64,000 nt of DNA from the NCBI RefSeq assembly GCF_003429005.1, contig NZ_QVQV01000004.1, positions 248,518 to 312,517 of the forward strand, read 5' to 3'. Below are positions 23,701 through 31,198 of this stretch, piece by piece (position 1 is the first letter of the stretch; each line of letters begins with the position of its first letter). The translations under genes were made by a program, and so were the position numbers. This stretch comes from Paraburkholderia sp. DHOC27. GTDB lineage: Bacteria; Pseudomonadota; Gammaproteobacteria; Burkholderiales; Burkholderiaceae. The notes beneath the pieces were generated by a model, which saw only the letters and a list, made by a program, of their open reading frames with translations, was not told where the DNA came from and ran no database searches.

Positions 23701-26261
23701 ACACGGGACGCCCCCTGGTGCTGCGCGCCTTCGCGGCCGCCAATCAGTTAGGCGATCTGACTTTTGCCGCCTACAGCCGCGATAACCTGATCACCAACCT
23801 GCTCGCAAGCGGCGAACCGCTTGCCGACGTGCAGCGTGAAGCCGAAGCCGGTCTGGAGTTCGCCCGCCAGGCGCATTTTGGGCTCGTCACTGATCGCCTG
23901 ACATCGCAGATCAGGCTCATCAAAACCCTGCGCGGGCTCACCCCTGATTTCGCCTCGTTCAACGACGCCGAATTCGACGAAGCACGTTTCGAGCGCCATC
24001 TGCAAAGCGAGCCGCAACTGGCAATGGCGAGCTGCTGGTACTGGATCCGCAAGCTGCAGGCGCGCTTTCTCGCCGGGGACCCGGCGTGCGCGATTGCAGC
24101 CGCCGCCTGCGCCGAGCGTTTGCTGTGGACCGCGCCTTCGTTCTTCGAAATGGCCGAATACCATTTCTACGCCGCATTGGCACACGCCGCGATGTACGAC
24201 GCCGCATCGCCCGAAGCGCGTGGCCGGCATCTCGACGCGCTGGTGGTACATCATCTGCAACTGCGCGAATGGGCCGACGCGTGTCCGGAAAACTTCGCCA
24301 ATCGGGCGACGCTGGTAGAAGGCGAAATGGCGCGCGTGGAAGGCCGCCAGTTCGATGCGATGCAACGCTATGAACAGGCCATTTGCTCGGCGCGCGCCAA
24401 TGGCTTCGTCCACAACGAAGCGCTCGCCAACGAAGTCGCCGCGCGCTTTTACGCGGCGCATGGGCTGGAGAAGATTGCCCGCAACTATCTGCAGGACGCA
24501 CATCACGGTTACCTGCGCTGGGGCGCCGACGCCAAGGCGAGGCAACTCGAGCAGACGTTTCCGCGCCTCAAGGACGAGTTGCGCGTCTCGGCACCTACAG
24601 TCACGATCGGTTCGTCGGTAGAGAACCTCGAACTGGCAACCTTGATCAAGGTCTCGCAAGCCGTGTCGAGCGAAATCGTGCTCGACAATCTGCTCGATGC
24701 GCTCATGCGCACCGCCGTCGAGCAGGCGGGCGCCGAGCGCGGGGTGCTGATCGTACCCGGCGACGGCGAATTGCTGCTCGCCGCGCAAGCCACCGTCAGC
24801 GGCGCGGCGGTCCACGTGCAGGTGTGCGAGCGGCCGCTGATCAGCGACCGCTTGCCCGAATCGGTGCTGCACTACGTGATGCGTACTCACGAGAGCGTCA
24901 TGCTGGACGACGCCGCGCAATCGTCCTTCGCCGCTGATCCGTATATCCAGCAGCACCAGTCGCGCTCGCTGCTCCTTCTCCCGCTGCTTGCGCAGGCCAA
25001 GCTGATCGGCGCGCTGTACCTCGAAAACAGTCTGGCAACTGGCGTGTTCGGGCCGGCGCGCGTCGCCGTGCTGAAGCTGCTTGCCTCACAGGCCGCGATC
25101 GCGCTGGAAAACGCGCGCCTCTATCGCGACCTGGCCGAACGCGAGGCCAAGATCCGGCGCCTCGTGGATGCGAACATCGTCGGCATTTGCATCTACGATC
25201 TCGAAGGCCGGATTCTTGAAGCCAATGACGCGTTTCTACAGATCGTGCGCTACGACCGCGACGATCTTGCCGCGGGCCGTATCCACTGGACCCATCTCAC
25301 GCCGGGTGAGAGAACGGAGCATGACCGGCACCAATGGCTGCCGGAACTGCTCGCGATGGGTACCTTGCAGCCTTTCGAGAAAGAATGCATGCGCAAGGAT
25401 GGCAGCCGCGTGCCGGTTTTGATCGGGGCGGCCAGCTTCGAAGAAAAGACGCATCAGGGCGTCGCGTTCCTGTTCGATCTGAGCGACCACAAGCATGCCG
25501 AAGCGGCGGCGCGCGAGAGCGAGCAGCGGTATCGCGAAGTGAAGATGGAACTCGCGCATGCGAACCGGGCGTCGACGATGGGACAACTGGCGGCCTCGAT
25601 TGCACATGAAGTCAAGCAGCCCATCACGGCAGTGGCGTGGAATGCTTCGGGCGCGTTGCGCTGGCTCGGTGCACAGCGGCCTAATGTGCCGGAGGCGCTG
25701 CAGGCACTCGAGCGCATCCGCAGCGACGCGAAGCGCGCCAGCGAGATCGTCGACCGGATCCGCGACTTCATCAAAAAAGCGCCGCCGCACAACGACAGCG
25801 TCGACATCGCGCAGGCGGTGGGTGAAGTCATCGAACTCACGCGCGGCGAGGCCGTCAAGCACGGCATCAGCGTGCAGGCGATCTTCGCGAAGGATCTGCC
25901 GCTGATTCGCGGCGATCGCGTACAGCTACAGCAGGTGGTGCTCAACCTGATCATGAACGCGATCGAAGCAATGAGCACGACGAGTGAAGGGCCACGCGAA
26001 CTGCGCATCGAGACCGGTGCGGACCCGTTGCAGGGCATCGTGATCGCGGTCGCGGATTCGGGTCCCGGTTTGCCCGCGGACGGCACTGATCGCCTCTTCG
26101 ATCCGTTCTATTCGACTAAAGCCAGCGGTCTGGGCATGGGGCTGTCGATATGCCGATCTATCGTCGAGGCACACGGAGGCATTTTGTCTGCCAAAGCCAA
26201 CGCACCTCGCGGCGCTGTTTTCTATTTCAACGTGGCAGATCGCGCAGGGGCCGCGACGTGA
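20721..26261 (+). CDS. Giant hybrid sensor: pseudokinase-AAA-GAF-PAS-histidine kinase
   Basis: 1846 residues, cytoplasmic (no membrane segment seen). The order is: protein-kinase-like domain (about 15-285); AAA-type ATPase (about 305-600) with Walker A GYSGVGKS at 336-343 and Walker B LFLDD ending at 466-467; a long helical, TPR-like region (about 640-1290); GAF (about 1320-1463); PAS (about 1470-1590); histidine kinase with phospho-acceptor His1629 in ASIAHEVKQP and an ATPase domain with N, G1 (VADSGPGLP) and G2 (GLGMGLSI) boxes. The kinase-like part looks inactive. HKDIKPTHI has His where the metal-binding Asn should be, the DFG is GFG (154-156), and no VAIK lysine is visible. The family is annotated as trifunctional kinase/ATPase/histidine kinase. 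No receiver domain or adjacent response regulator was found. Confidence 0.93.
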   Translation: MNPSSWHTGNGESRSEVLWEDSERVVSRRWRKASDGHRLTVLEVVPVAEHASLATLNRLTHEYELKDALSESWSAQPFELVRERGGFMLVLNDPGGEPLDWLIGQTLPIDTFIRVAAAIASALAHLHECGLIHKDIKPTHILVDCERPQAWLSGFGITSRRAREQQSPEPPESIAGTLAYMAPEQTGRMNRSIDSRSDLYSLGVTLYQLLTGHLPFSAADPMEWVHCHIARMPVPPHQISGHVPPSVSAIVMKLLAKTAEDRYQTALGVESDLRRCLTEWETRRRFKDFLLGEADTPDRLLIPEKLYGRTAETATLLASFNRVITNGTPELVLVSGYSGVGKSSVVSELHKALVPLNGLFASGKFDQYKRDIPYTTLAQALQSLVHPLLSKSEDEFSDWRAAIQEAVGPNARLIFDLVPELKLILGEQPPVPVLPAQDAQRRFQRVFRRFIGVFARPEHPLALFLDDLQWLDAATLDLLENLLTQPDLRHLLLIGAYRNNEVDAAHPLMRKLDAIREAGAQVQEIVLGPLSRQDLEQLTGDALRCEPERAASLAQLLHEKTEGNPFFVIQFLSSLADEALVDFDHRKARWTWDLKRIHAKGYTDNVVDLMVAKLSRLPAETQAVLQQLACLGSSASVAVLALVCQLTEDHTHAHLREAVRSGLVLQSDSAYRFLHDRVQEGAYSFIPAALRAATHLRIGRLLAAHTPAASVEEAIFEIVSQLNRGAALVTSNEERERIAALNLIAGQRAQHSTAYDAALTYLSAGRAILPEDCWQRCSALTFALELHRAECEFLTGALAQAEERLSILSTHARRLVDLAAVAQLREELYTTLGRSDRAIEVCLDYLQRVGVHWSANPTTEEVNQEYAQLWQQLSHRAIQDLIDLPLMTDPEWRATMDVLTAVVSPALFTNANLLCLVVCRMANLSLQYGNCDGSCFAYAWLGMILGAYFRDYQNAFRFGKLGLDLVEQRGLRRFEARVYLIFGHRVLPWTQPIHTGRPLVLRAFAAANQLGDLTFAAYSRDNLITNLLASGEPLADVQREAEAGLEFARQAHFGLVTDRLTSQIRLIKTLRGLTPDFASFNDAEFDEARFERHLQSEPQLAMASCWYWIRKLQARFLAGDPACAIAAAACAERLLWTAPSFFEMAEYHFYAALAHAAMYDAASPEARGRHLDALVVHHLQLREWADACPENFANRATLVEGEMARVEGRQFDAMQRYEQAICSARANGFVHNEALANEVAARFYAAHGLEKIARNYLQDAHHGYLRWGADAKARQLEQTFPRLKDELRVSAPTVTIGSSVENLELATLIKVSQAVSSEIVLDNLLDALMRTAVEQAGAERGVLIVPGDGELLLAAQATVSGAAVHVQVCERPLISDRLPESVLHYVMRTHESVMLDDAAQSSFAADPYIQQHQSRSLLLLPLLAQAKLIGALYLENSLATGVFGPARVAVLKLLASQAAIALENARLYRDLAEREAKIRRLVDANIVGICIYDLEGRILEANDAFLQIVRYDRDDLAAGRIHWTHLTPGERTEHDRHQWLPELLAMGTLQPFEKECMRKDGSRVPVLIGAASFEEKTHQGVAFLFDLSDHKHAEAAARESEQRYREVKMELAHANRASTMGQLAASIAHEVKQPITAVAWNASGALRWLGAQRPNVPEALQALERIRSDAKRASEIVDRIRDFIKKAPPHNDSVDIAQAVGEVIELTRGEAVKHGISVQAIFAKDLPLIRGDRVQLQQVVLNLIMNAIEAMSTTSEGPRELRIETGADPLQGIVIAVADSGPGLPADGTDRLFDPFYSTKASGLGMGLSICRSIVEAHGGILSAKANAPRGAVFYFNVADRAGAAT

Positions 26262-26368
26262 ATCTTGCCGTGTTGTCATGAAAATGCCGCATGCATTTGT
26301 GTCGCGCATCGTTCGATGCCAAAACGCCAAACCTCGTATCAGATCAACCACATGCATGCATCGGGTAC

Positions 26369-26397
26369 TTGCGTGCGACCGTTTGCCGCTATATATT
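26369..26397 (+). promoter_or_regulatory. Candidate promoter of the first ABC exporter
   Basis: TTGCGT and TATATT with a 17-bp spacer. Transcription from about 26404 would give a 270-nt leader before the exporter gene and would include the 15-codon ORF at 26471. The 412 bp between the hybrid kinase and the exporter hold nothing else I recognise apart from hairpins at 26531-26557 and around 26645-26660. Confidence 0.45.
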
Positions 26398-26470
26398 TGA
26401 GGCTCGGGCATCAGTCCCGTTAAGTAGTTCTCCACTCTTCACTTCACTCGACACTTTAGGGAGGCATCAC

Positions 26471-26518
26471 ATGCGGTACATGCACATTGCCACTCTAAAC
26501 GTGGCCGCGCGACCTTAA
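26471..26518 (+). CDS. Possible 15-residue leader peptide
   Basis: ATG...TAA encoding MRYMHIATLNVAARP, preceded by a strong GGGAGG ribosome site 7 nt upstream, much better than that of the exporter itself. An 11-bp hairpin with one mismatch (26531-26557) follows 12 nt after the stop. A GGGG/CCCC pairing lies just before the exporter start. This layout fits translational or transcriptional attenuation. It could also be a chance ORF. Confidence 0.4.
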   Translation: MRYMHIATLNVAARP

Positions 26519-26673
26519 CGGGTTGCTTCAACAGGTCTGCCAATCCGGCAAGCCTGTGCAATTCCCAGACGCTGTATAGCTTGTTATCCAGTTCATTCTG
26601 GCTTGCTTCGGCTGTCTATTCCTCTTGCTCCTGACTGGAATCCCGGGGTCTTTGCGCCCCAGGGCCGTGACCA

Positions 26674-28551
26674 ATGACTACAAGAAAACTCGACTTTCGC
26701 GGACAAGCCTTCAAGGACGTCCTAAGCTTCACCGTTCGCCACTGGCGCGAACAACCCTGGCGCATCTTCGCCGTGACCAGCCTTGTGCTGCTGTCCGCGT
26801 TGGCGGATGTGCTTACACCGATGTTCGCGGGACATCTCGTCGACGCCATCGCGTCGGGTTCGGCCGGCAACCCGGCCGCCTGGCACGCAGCCATGACGGC
26901 GTTCGGCACGCTCGCCGGCCTCGGTCTCGGGGCCACGCTGCTGCGGCAAGGCGTGTTCATGAACATCATCGCGCTCACGCTGCGCATGATGAGCCAGATC
27001 GCCGCGAACGCGTTTCATCGTGTGCAGCGTTTCTCGACGGACTGGCATGCAAATAACTTTGCCGGCTCGACCGTGCGCAAGATCACGCGCGGCATGTGGG
27101 CGCTCGACATCCTCAACGACACGCTGTTGATCGCGCTGTTTCCGTCGCTGGTGATGCTGGTCGGTTCCACCGTGCTGCTCGGCGCGCGCTGGCCGTTGAT
27201 GGGTCTCGTGGTAGGGCTCGGCTCGGTGCTGTATATCGCGGTGACAGCAATGCTGTCGCTTGGCTTCGTCGCGCCTGCCGCGCGTCTCGCCAATGCGTGG
27301 GACACGCGCATGGGCGGCGCGCTGGCCGACGCGGTGAGCTGCAATGCGGTCGTCAAGGCATTCGGCGCCGAGTTGCGTGAAGAAGCCCTGCTCGCGCGCA
27401 TCATCGGCAAGTGGCGGCATCGCACTCGCCGCACATGGGTGCGCGGTACGCTCAATGGCGGTGTGCAGGGCGGCATGCTGGTGTTGATCCAGGCGTCGAT
27501 TCTCGGCGCGGCGTTGTTGATGTGGGCACGCGGCCGGGCGAGCGTAGGCGACATCACCTTCGCCCTGACGATGTTCTTCATGTTGCAGGGCTATCTGCGC
27601 GAAGTGGGCATGCATATCCGCAACCTGCAACGCTCGGTCAACGACATGGAAGAACTGGTGTCGCTCGAGAAGCAGCCGCTTGGTATCGACGATGCACCGG
27701 GCGCCCGGCCAATCACGATCGGTAAGGGCGAGATCCGCTTCGAGCACGTCACGTTTCACTACGGCGCGCTCGCGACGGCGCTTTACGACGACTTTTCGGT
27801 GCGCATTGCGCCGGGTGAGCGGGTCGGTCTGGTGGGGCACTCGGGTTCGGGCAAGACGACCTTCATCAAGCTGATCCAGCGGCTCTATGACGTAACGGGT
27901 GGCCGCATCACGATTGATGGGCAGGACATCGCGCATGTCACGCAGGCGTCGTTGCGCAGTCAGATCGCGATCGTTCAGCAGGAGCCCGTGCTGTTCCACC
28001 GCTCACTCGCGGAGAACATCGCCTACGCGCGTCCCGGTGCGAGCCGCGCGGAAATCGAGCGGGCCGCAAAGCTCGCCAGCGCGCACGACTTCATCGTGAC
28101 GCTGCCGAACGGCTACGACACGCTGGTGGGCGAGCGCGGTGTGAAGCTGTCGGGTGGCGAGCGGCAGCGCGTGGCCATTGCGCGGGCATTTCTTGCGGAC
28201 GCGCCGGTGCTGATTCTGGACGAGGCCACGTCGAGCCTCGACAGCGAAAGCGAAGTGCTGATCCAGCAAGCGATGGAGCGGTTGATGGTCGGACGCACGA
28301 CGCTCGTCGTCGCGCACCGGCTCTCGACGGTGCGTGCGCTGGACAGGCTGCTGGTGCTCGACAAGGGCAGGATCGTCGAGGAAGGCAGTCACGACGCGCT
28401 GATCCAGCTCGACAACGGTTTGTACCGGCGGCTGTTCGAACGCCAGGCGCTGGAGTTGATCAAGGGGCTGGGCGAGCAGGACATGGCGCGCCCGGCGTCG
28501 CCGGTGAAAGCCGGGCGAACCGATAACGAGGAAATGCTGATCGACGAGTAA
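26674..28551 (+). CDS. ABC exporter, membrane domain fused to ATPase (MsbA/HlyB-like)
   Basis: 625 residues. Six membrane segments over about residues 20-310 (type 1 exporter fold), then an ATP-binding domain with Walker A GHSGSGKTT, signature LSGGERQR, Walker B LILDEATSSLD and the switch His in VAHRLSTV. One half-transporter, so it would work as a dimer. It lacks a peptidase domain. Substrate unknown: lipid, drug or peptide are all possible. Downstream terminator at 28620, so it is probably monocistronic. Confidence 0.9.
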   Translation: MTTRKLDFRGQAFKDVLSFTVRHWREQPWRIFAVTSLVLLSALADVLTPMFAGHLVDAIASGSAGNPAAWHAAMTAFGTLAGLGLGATLLRQGVFMNIIALTLRMMSQIAANAFHRVQRFSTDWHANNFAGSTVRKITRGMWALDILNDTLLIALFPSLVMLVGSTVLLGARWPLMGLVVGLGSVLYIAVTAMLSLGFVAPAARLANAWDTRMGGALADAVSCNAVVKAFGAELREEALLARIIGKWRHRTRRTWVRGTLNGGVQGGMLVLIQASILGAALLMWARGRASVGDITFALTMFFMLQGYLREVGMHIRNLQRSVNDMEELVSLEKQPLGIDDAPGARPITIGKGEIRFEHVTFHYGALATALYDDFSVRIAPGERVGLVGHSGSGKTTFIKLIQRLYDVTGGRITIDGQDIAHVTQASLRSQIAIVQQEPVLFHRSLAENIAYARPGASRAEIERAAKLASAHDFIVTLPNGYDTLVGERGVKLSGGERQRVAIARAFLADAPVLILDEATSSLDSESEVLIQQAMERLMVGRTTLVVAHRLSTVRALDRLLVLDKGRIVEEGSHDALIQLDNGLYRRLFERQALELIKGLGEQDMARPASPVKAGRTDNEEMLIDE

Positions 28552-28619
28552 TCGTCTGGCTGCGGTGGATCGCATCGAGCGTTTGATTCGGTGCGATCCG
28601 TGCGGTGCTGTACTTTTTG

Positions 28620-28655
28620 AGCCAGCGTATCTTCACCGATACGCTGGCTTTTTTC
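28620..28655 (+). terminator. Terminator after the first ABC exporter
   Basis: A perfect 12-bp stem AGCCAGCGTATC / GATACGCTGGCT with loop TTCACC, followed by TTTTTTCTT. Confidence 0.9.
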
Positions 28656-28697
28656 TTGTGCAGTCTAAGTGCTCGCAAAAAAGTCTCGATACATCGC

Positions 28698-28726
28698 TTG
28701 ACAATCTACCTACTAGTAGATAAAGT
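28698..28726 (+). promoter_or_regulatory. tetR promoter with operator inside the spacer
   Basis: TTGACA (28698-28703) and TAAAGT (28721-28726) are 17 bp apart. The spacer is filled by the palindrome ATCTAC-CTACTA-GTAGAT (28704-28721). The ATG follows 7 nt after the -10, so the transcript would begin at or next to the start codon and be leaderless. No ribosome site is present. The same half-sites recur before the Ohr gene. Confidence 0.75.
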
Positions 28727-28733
28727 TCGACTC

Positions 28734-29300
28734 ATGGACACGACATCAACAGTCAGGGAACAGATCCTCGACCACGCCATCACGCTCATCATGCTGCGCG
28801 GTTACAACGGTTTTAGTTACCGTGATCTGTCCAATTTGGTTGGTGTCAAAACCTCGAGCATCCACTACTACTTTCCGTCGAAAGACGATCTGGTACTGGA
28901 GGCGGTCAACGCTTACAGCAGTGAAGTATTCAGCGCCCTTCAGGGTGTCGACGCTTCGCTGCCGGCGGACGCCAAGCTCAGCAAGTATGCAAAGCTGTTT
29001 GGCAGAACCCTCGGTGACGGCAATCAGATCTGCCTGTGTGGCATGCTCGCTGCTGATATCGAATCGCTGCCCGAGAACATCCGGCAAGCCGTGCAGGCGT
29101 TTTTCAAGGGCAACGAGAGTTGGCTCGCCAAAGTCCTGGCGCAAGGCGCGCAAGAACACACGCTGGCCGTGAACGGCAAACCGGAAAACGCGGCGCGCGC
29201 TTTATTCGCGGCGTTTCAGGGTAGCGTGCTGGCAAGCCGCCTGTTTCATACCAAGGCGCGGCTGGAAGATGTCGAAGCGACGGTGCGGATTGCGCGGTAA
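28734..29300 (+). CDS. TetR-family repressor
   Basis: 188 residues. The N-terminal helix-turn-helix runs about 8-55 (GYNGFSYRDLSNLVGVKTSSIHYYF split over helices 2-3). The ligand domain has Cys100 and Cys102 in NQICLCGMLAAD, a feature shared by several TetR regulators and a possible redox sensor. It most likely represses itself and the Ohr gene 265 bp downstream through ATCTAC-N6-GTAGAT sites. The start was chosen because it fits the promoter spacing; upstream codons lie inside the promoter. Confidence 0.88.
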   Translation: MDTTSTVREQILDHAITLIMLRGYNGFSYRDLSNLVGVKTSSIHYYFPSKDDLVLEAVNAYSSEVFSALQGVDASLPADAKLSKYAKLFGRTLGDGNQICLCGMLAADIESLPENIRQAVQAFFKGNESWLAKVLAQGAQEHTLAVNGKPENAARALFAAFQGSVLASRLFHTKARLEDVEATVRIAR

Positions 29301-29411
29301 GTTCAGCGTTGCAGCGCTCAGGTATGAGGCGGCGTGTAGTCTCATTCATGACCTGGAGTTGGCGTATATAGGTCTGGGTAGTTGGCACAACTCACCCGGC
29401 CTGTTTTTTGG

Positions 29412-29447
29412 CCCGTTTATCTACCGTTGAGTAGATAGATAAACGGG
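29412..29447. promoter_or_regulatory. Operator and nested dyad upstream of the Ohr gene
   Basis: ATCTAC-CGTTGA-GTAGAT (29419-29436) repeats the tetR operator half-sites with the same 6-nt spacer. Around it a second dyad, CCCGTTTATCTA / TAGATAAACGGG, has 12-bp perfect arms with a 12-nt centre (29412-29447). The outer dyad could be a terminator-like hairpin of tetR or a second protein site. Confidence 0.7.
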
Positions 29448-29485
29448 AGATGCGAAGTAGGCAGAAAAGGCATGGATTGTTGGCT

Positions 29486-29518
29486 TTGATTTACCGGCAA
29501 ATCCACCTATTAGTTATA
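29486..29518 (+). promoter_or_regulatory. Candidate Ohr promoter with degenerate operator
   Basis: TTGATT (29486-29491) and TATTAG (29508-29513) are 16 bp apart. ATCCACCTATTAGTTATA (29501-29518) matches the tetR operator at 12 of 18 positions, nearly all in the left and central part, and overlaps the -10. Confidence 0.4.
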
Positions 29519-29565
29519 GACAGCACGAAAGTACGACCCTCACTCATCTGAAAAGGAGCTTCATC

Positions 29566-29991
29566 ATGTCAGTCGAAAAAGTTCTGTACCGCGCTCAAGC
29601 TCAAGCCACCGGTGGCCGCGACGGCCGCGCCGTAGTGCCCGCCAGCCACCTCGATTTCAAGCTGACCACGCCGAAGGAACTGGGCGGCGGCGGCGGCGAA
29701 GGTGCCAACCCGGAGCAACTGTTCGCGGCAGGCTATAGCGCCTGTTTCATCGGCGCGATGAAGTTCGTCGGTGCGCGTGACAAGATTGCCGTCCCGGCAG
29801 ACGTTTCGGTTGAAGGCAATGTCGGCATCGGCCCGATTCCCAACGGCTTCGGCATCGAAGTGGAATTGAAGATCTCGCTGCCCGGCATGGCACGCGAAGA
29901 AGCGCAAGCGCTGGTCGAGAAAGCTCACGTGGTGTGCCCGTACTCGAACGCAACGCGCGGCAACATCGACGTCACGCTGACGATCGTTTAA
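29566..29991 (+). CDS. ohr: Organic hydroperoxide resistance protein, Ohr family
   Basis: 141 residues. Thiol peroxidase that reduces organic hydroperoxides. The reactive Cys60 (AGYSACFIGAM) and resolving Cys124 (HVVCPYSNAT) stand at the positions known for Ohr. The NPEQLFAAGYSACF stretch separates Ohr from OsmC. An AAGGAG site lies 7 nt before the ATG. Ohr genes are typically controlled by the MarR-type OhrR. Here the neighbour is a TetR protein and the region carries TetR-like palindromes. Confidence 0.95.
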   Translation: MSVEKVLYRAQAQATGGRDGRAVVPASHLDFKLTTPKELGGGGGEGANPEQLFAAGYSACFIGAMKFVGARDKIAVPADVSVEGNVGIGPIPNGFGIEVELKISLPGMAREEAQALVEKAHVVCPYSNATRGNIDVTLTIV

Positions 29992-30057
29992 GCCGCAGGC
30001 ACTACGGGCGCTGCGAACGTCGAAGGCAATGAAGGCGCTGACGGACAGGCCGTAGGA

Positions 30058-30918
30058 TCAGGCCTGCCGCAGCGACGAATCGAGCGCTTTCGCGGCGACC
30101 CGGTCACCTTCGGTGGCAAGGGCCGCGCGAAATACAGTCTGGTGATTGTGGCCAGCGGCGGCCGGCGAGTCCCACAGCAATTCGACCTTCGGCCGCCGGT
30201 GCAGCAGGCCGACACGGTCGATGGTCGCCGGACCCGAAGAAGCGCTCATCGCTGAACCGGAGAGCGCCTGCATATCGCCCGCTACCGCGGGCGTTGGCGT
30301 TGGCACACGCGGCACCGCCGAAGCGCCCGCCTCGCCGTCCGGCCAGCGCACCGACAGTTCGCGCGCATCGTACTGCCCGACCTTGCGGCTTTCCACCCAG
30401 ACGATAGCCGTACGCGTCACGCTATCGAGCGAAATCGCGTAGCGGCCAATCGCAAAGCGCCGCGCCGCGATATTCGTGCGCCACAACGCGCGCGGCCGGC
30501 AGATCCACAGCACGGCTGCGTACAAAGCGGGGGCGGCGACCAGCCAGCCGTTGGTTTCAGCAACCGTGTGAACCGCGCGGCGCAGGCCGGCAGTCCAGAC
30601 AAACGCGCCTACCGACCAGACCGCAAACAGGAACCCCAGGAACGCGAACAGGCGCAGCGCCTGCCGCAGCCATTGCGGCAGCGGGTGAAACGGACGCTCG
30701 GCCTGTGCACGCGCGCCCGGCAGAAAGATCAGCAGGAACAGAAAGACCAGATTGATGCAGGCCCACGGTGACGAGGCCATTGCCGTCAGCGTGTCGAGCC
30801 CGATCGAGGTCATCGAAAAGATCCACCGCGCCAGGATCACGAGACCGATGGCGCGCAACGCGAAGATCATTCCGGCGCCGGGCGCCGCGTTCGCACGCGT
30901 CTCTTTGGTTCTCGCCAA
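30058..30918 (-). CDS. Membrane protein of unknown function
   Basis: 286 residues. Four hydrophobic segments (about 17-37, 46-68, 88-112, 124-144), then a soluble C-terminal half with a strand-rich part (ISLDSVTRTAIVWVES) and an Ala/Pro/Ser linker. I do not recognise the family. The start is TTG: AGGAGG lies exactly 5 nt upstream, while the nearby ATG touches that site and is out of frame. It is convergent with the Ohr gene. Confidence 0.7.
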   Translation of the reverse strand: MARTKETRANAAPGAGMIFALRAIGLVILARWIFSMTSIGLDTLTAMASSPWACINLVFLFLLIFLPGARAQAERPFHPLPQWLRQALRLFAFLGFLFAVWSVGAFVWTAGLRRAVHTVAETNGWLVAAPALYAAVLWICRPRALWRTNIAARRFAIGRYAISLDSVTRTAIVWVESRKVGQYDARELSVRWPDGEAGASAVPRVPTPTPAVAGDMQALSGSAMSASSGPATIDRVGLLHRRPKVELLWDSPAAAGHNHQTVFRAALATEGDRVAAKALDSSLRQA

Positions 30919-31049
30919 GGCATCCTCCTGTCAGCGACGGCGCCGCCAAATTCGCGGCACGGCCATTATAGGGATATTGCCGTGACGACTCACGGCTGCC
31001 GCCCGGAAATGGTCTGTTTCACCCCATTCAAACCACGAATGCGCGGCGC

Positions 31050-31092
31050 GCATACAACAACGCCCCGCATGCTCGACACATGCGGGGCGTTG
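31050..31092 (-). terminator. Terminator of the glycosyltransferase gene
   Basis: A perfect 14-bp stem CAACGCCCCGCATG / CATGCGGGGCGTTG with a 7-nt loop. The minus-strand tail TTGTATG is only moderately T-rich. It lies 107 bp after the stop. Confidence 0.7.
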
Positions 31093-31198
31093 CAGAGATG
31101 GGTTGACTGCTTTTTCAGCAATCTGCCGGACGGCACGCAGAGGTAACGCAGGCGTCACACCGGGATGCCCCTGCGCGCGCCCTGGCTGCTCCTGGCCT

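Noticed and set aside
21537..25862. Several 180-540-codon minus-strand frames opposite the hybrid kinase
   Set aside because: All fall within one continuous 1846-residue protein with recognised domains on the plus strand.
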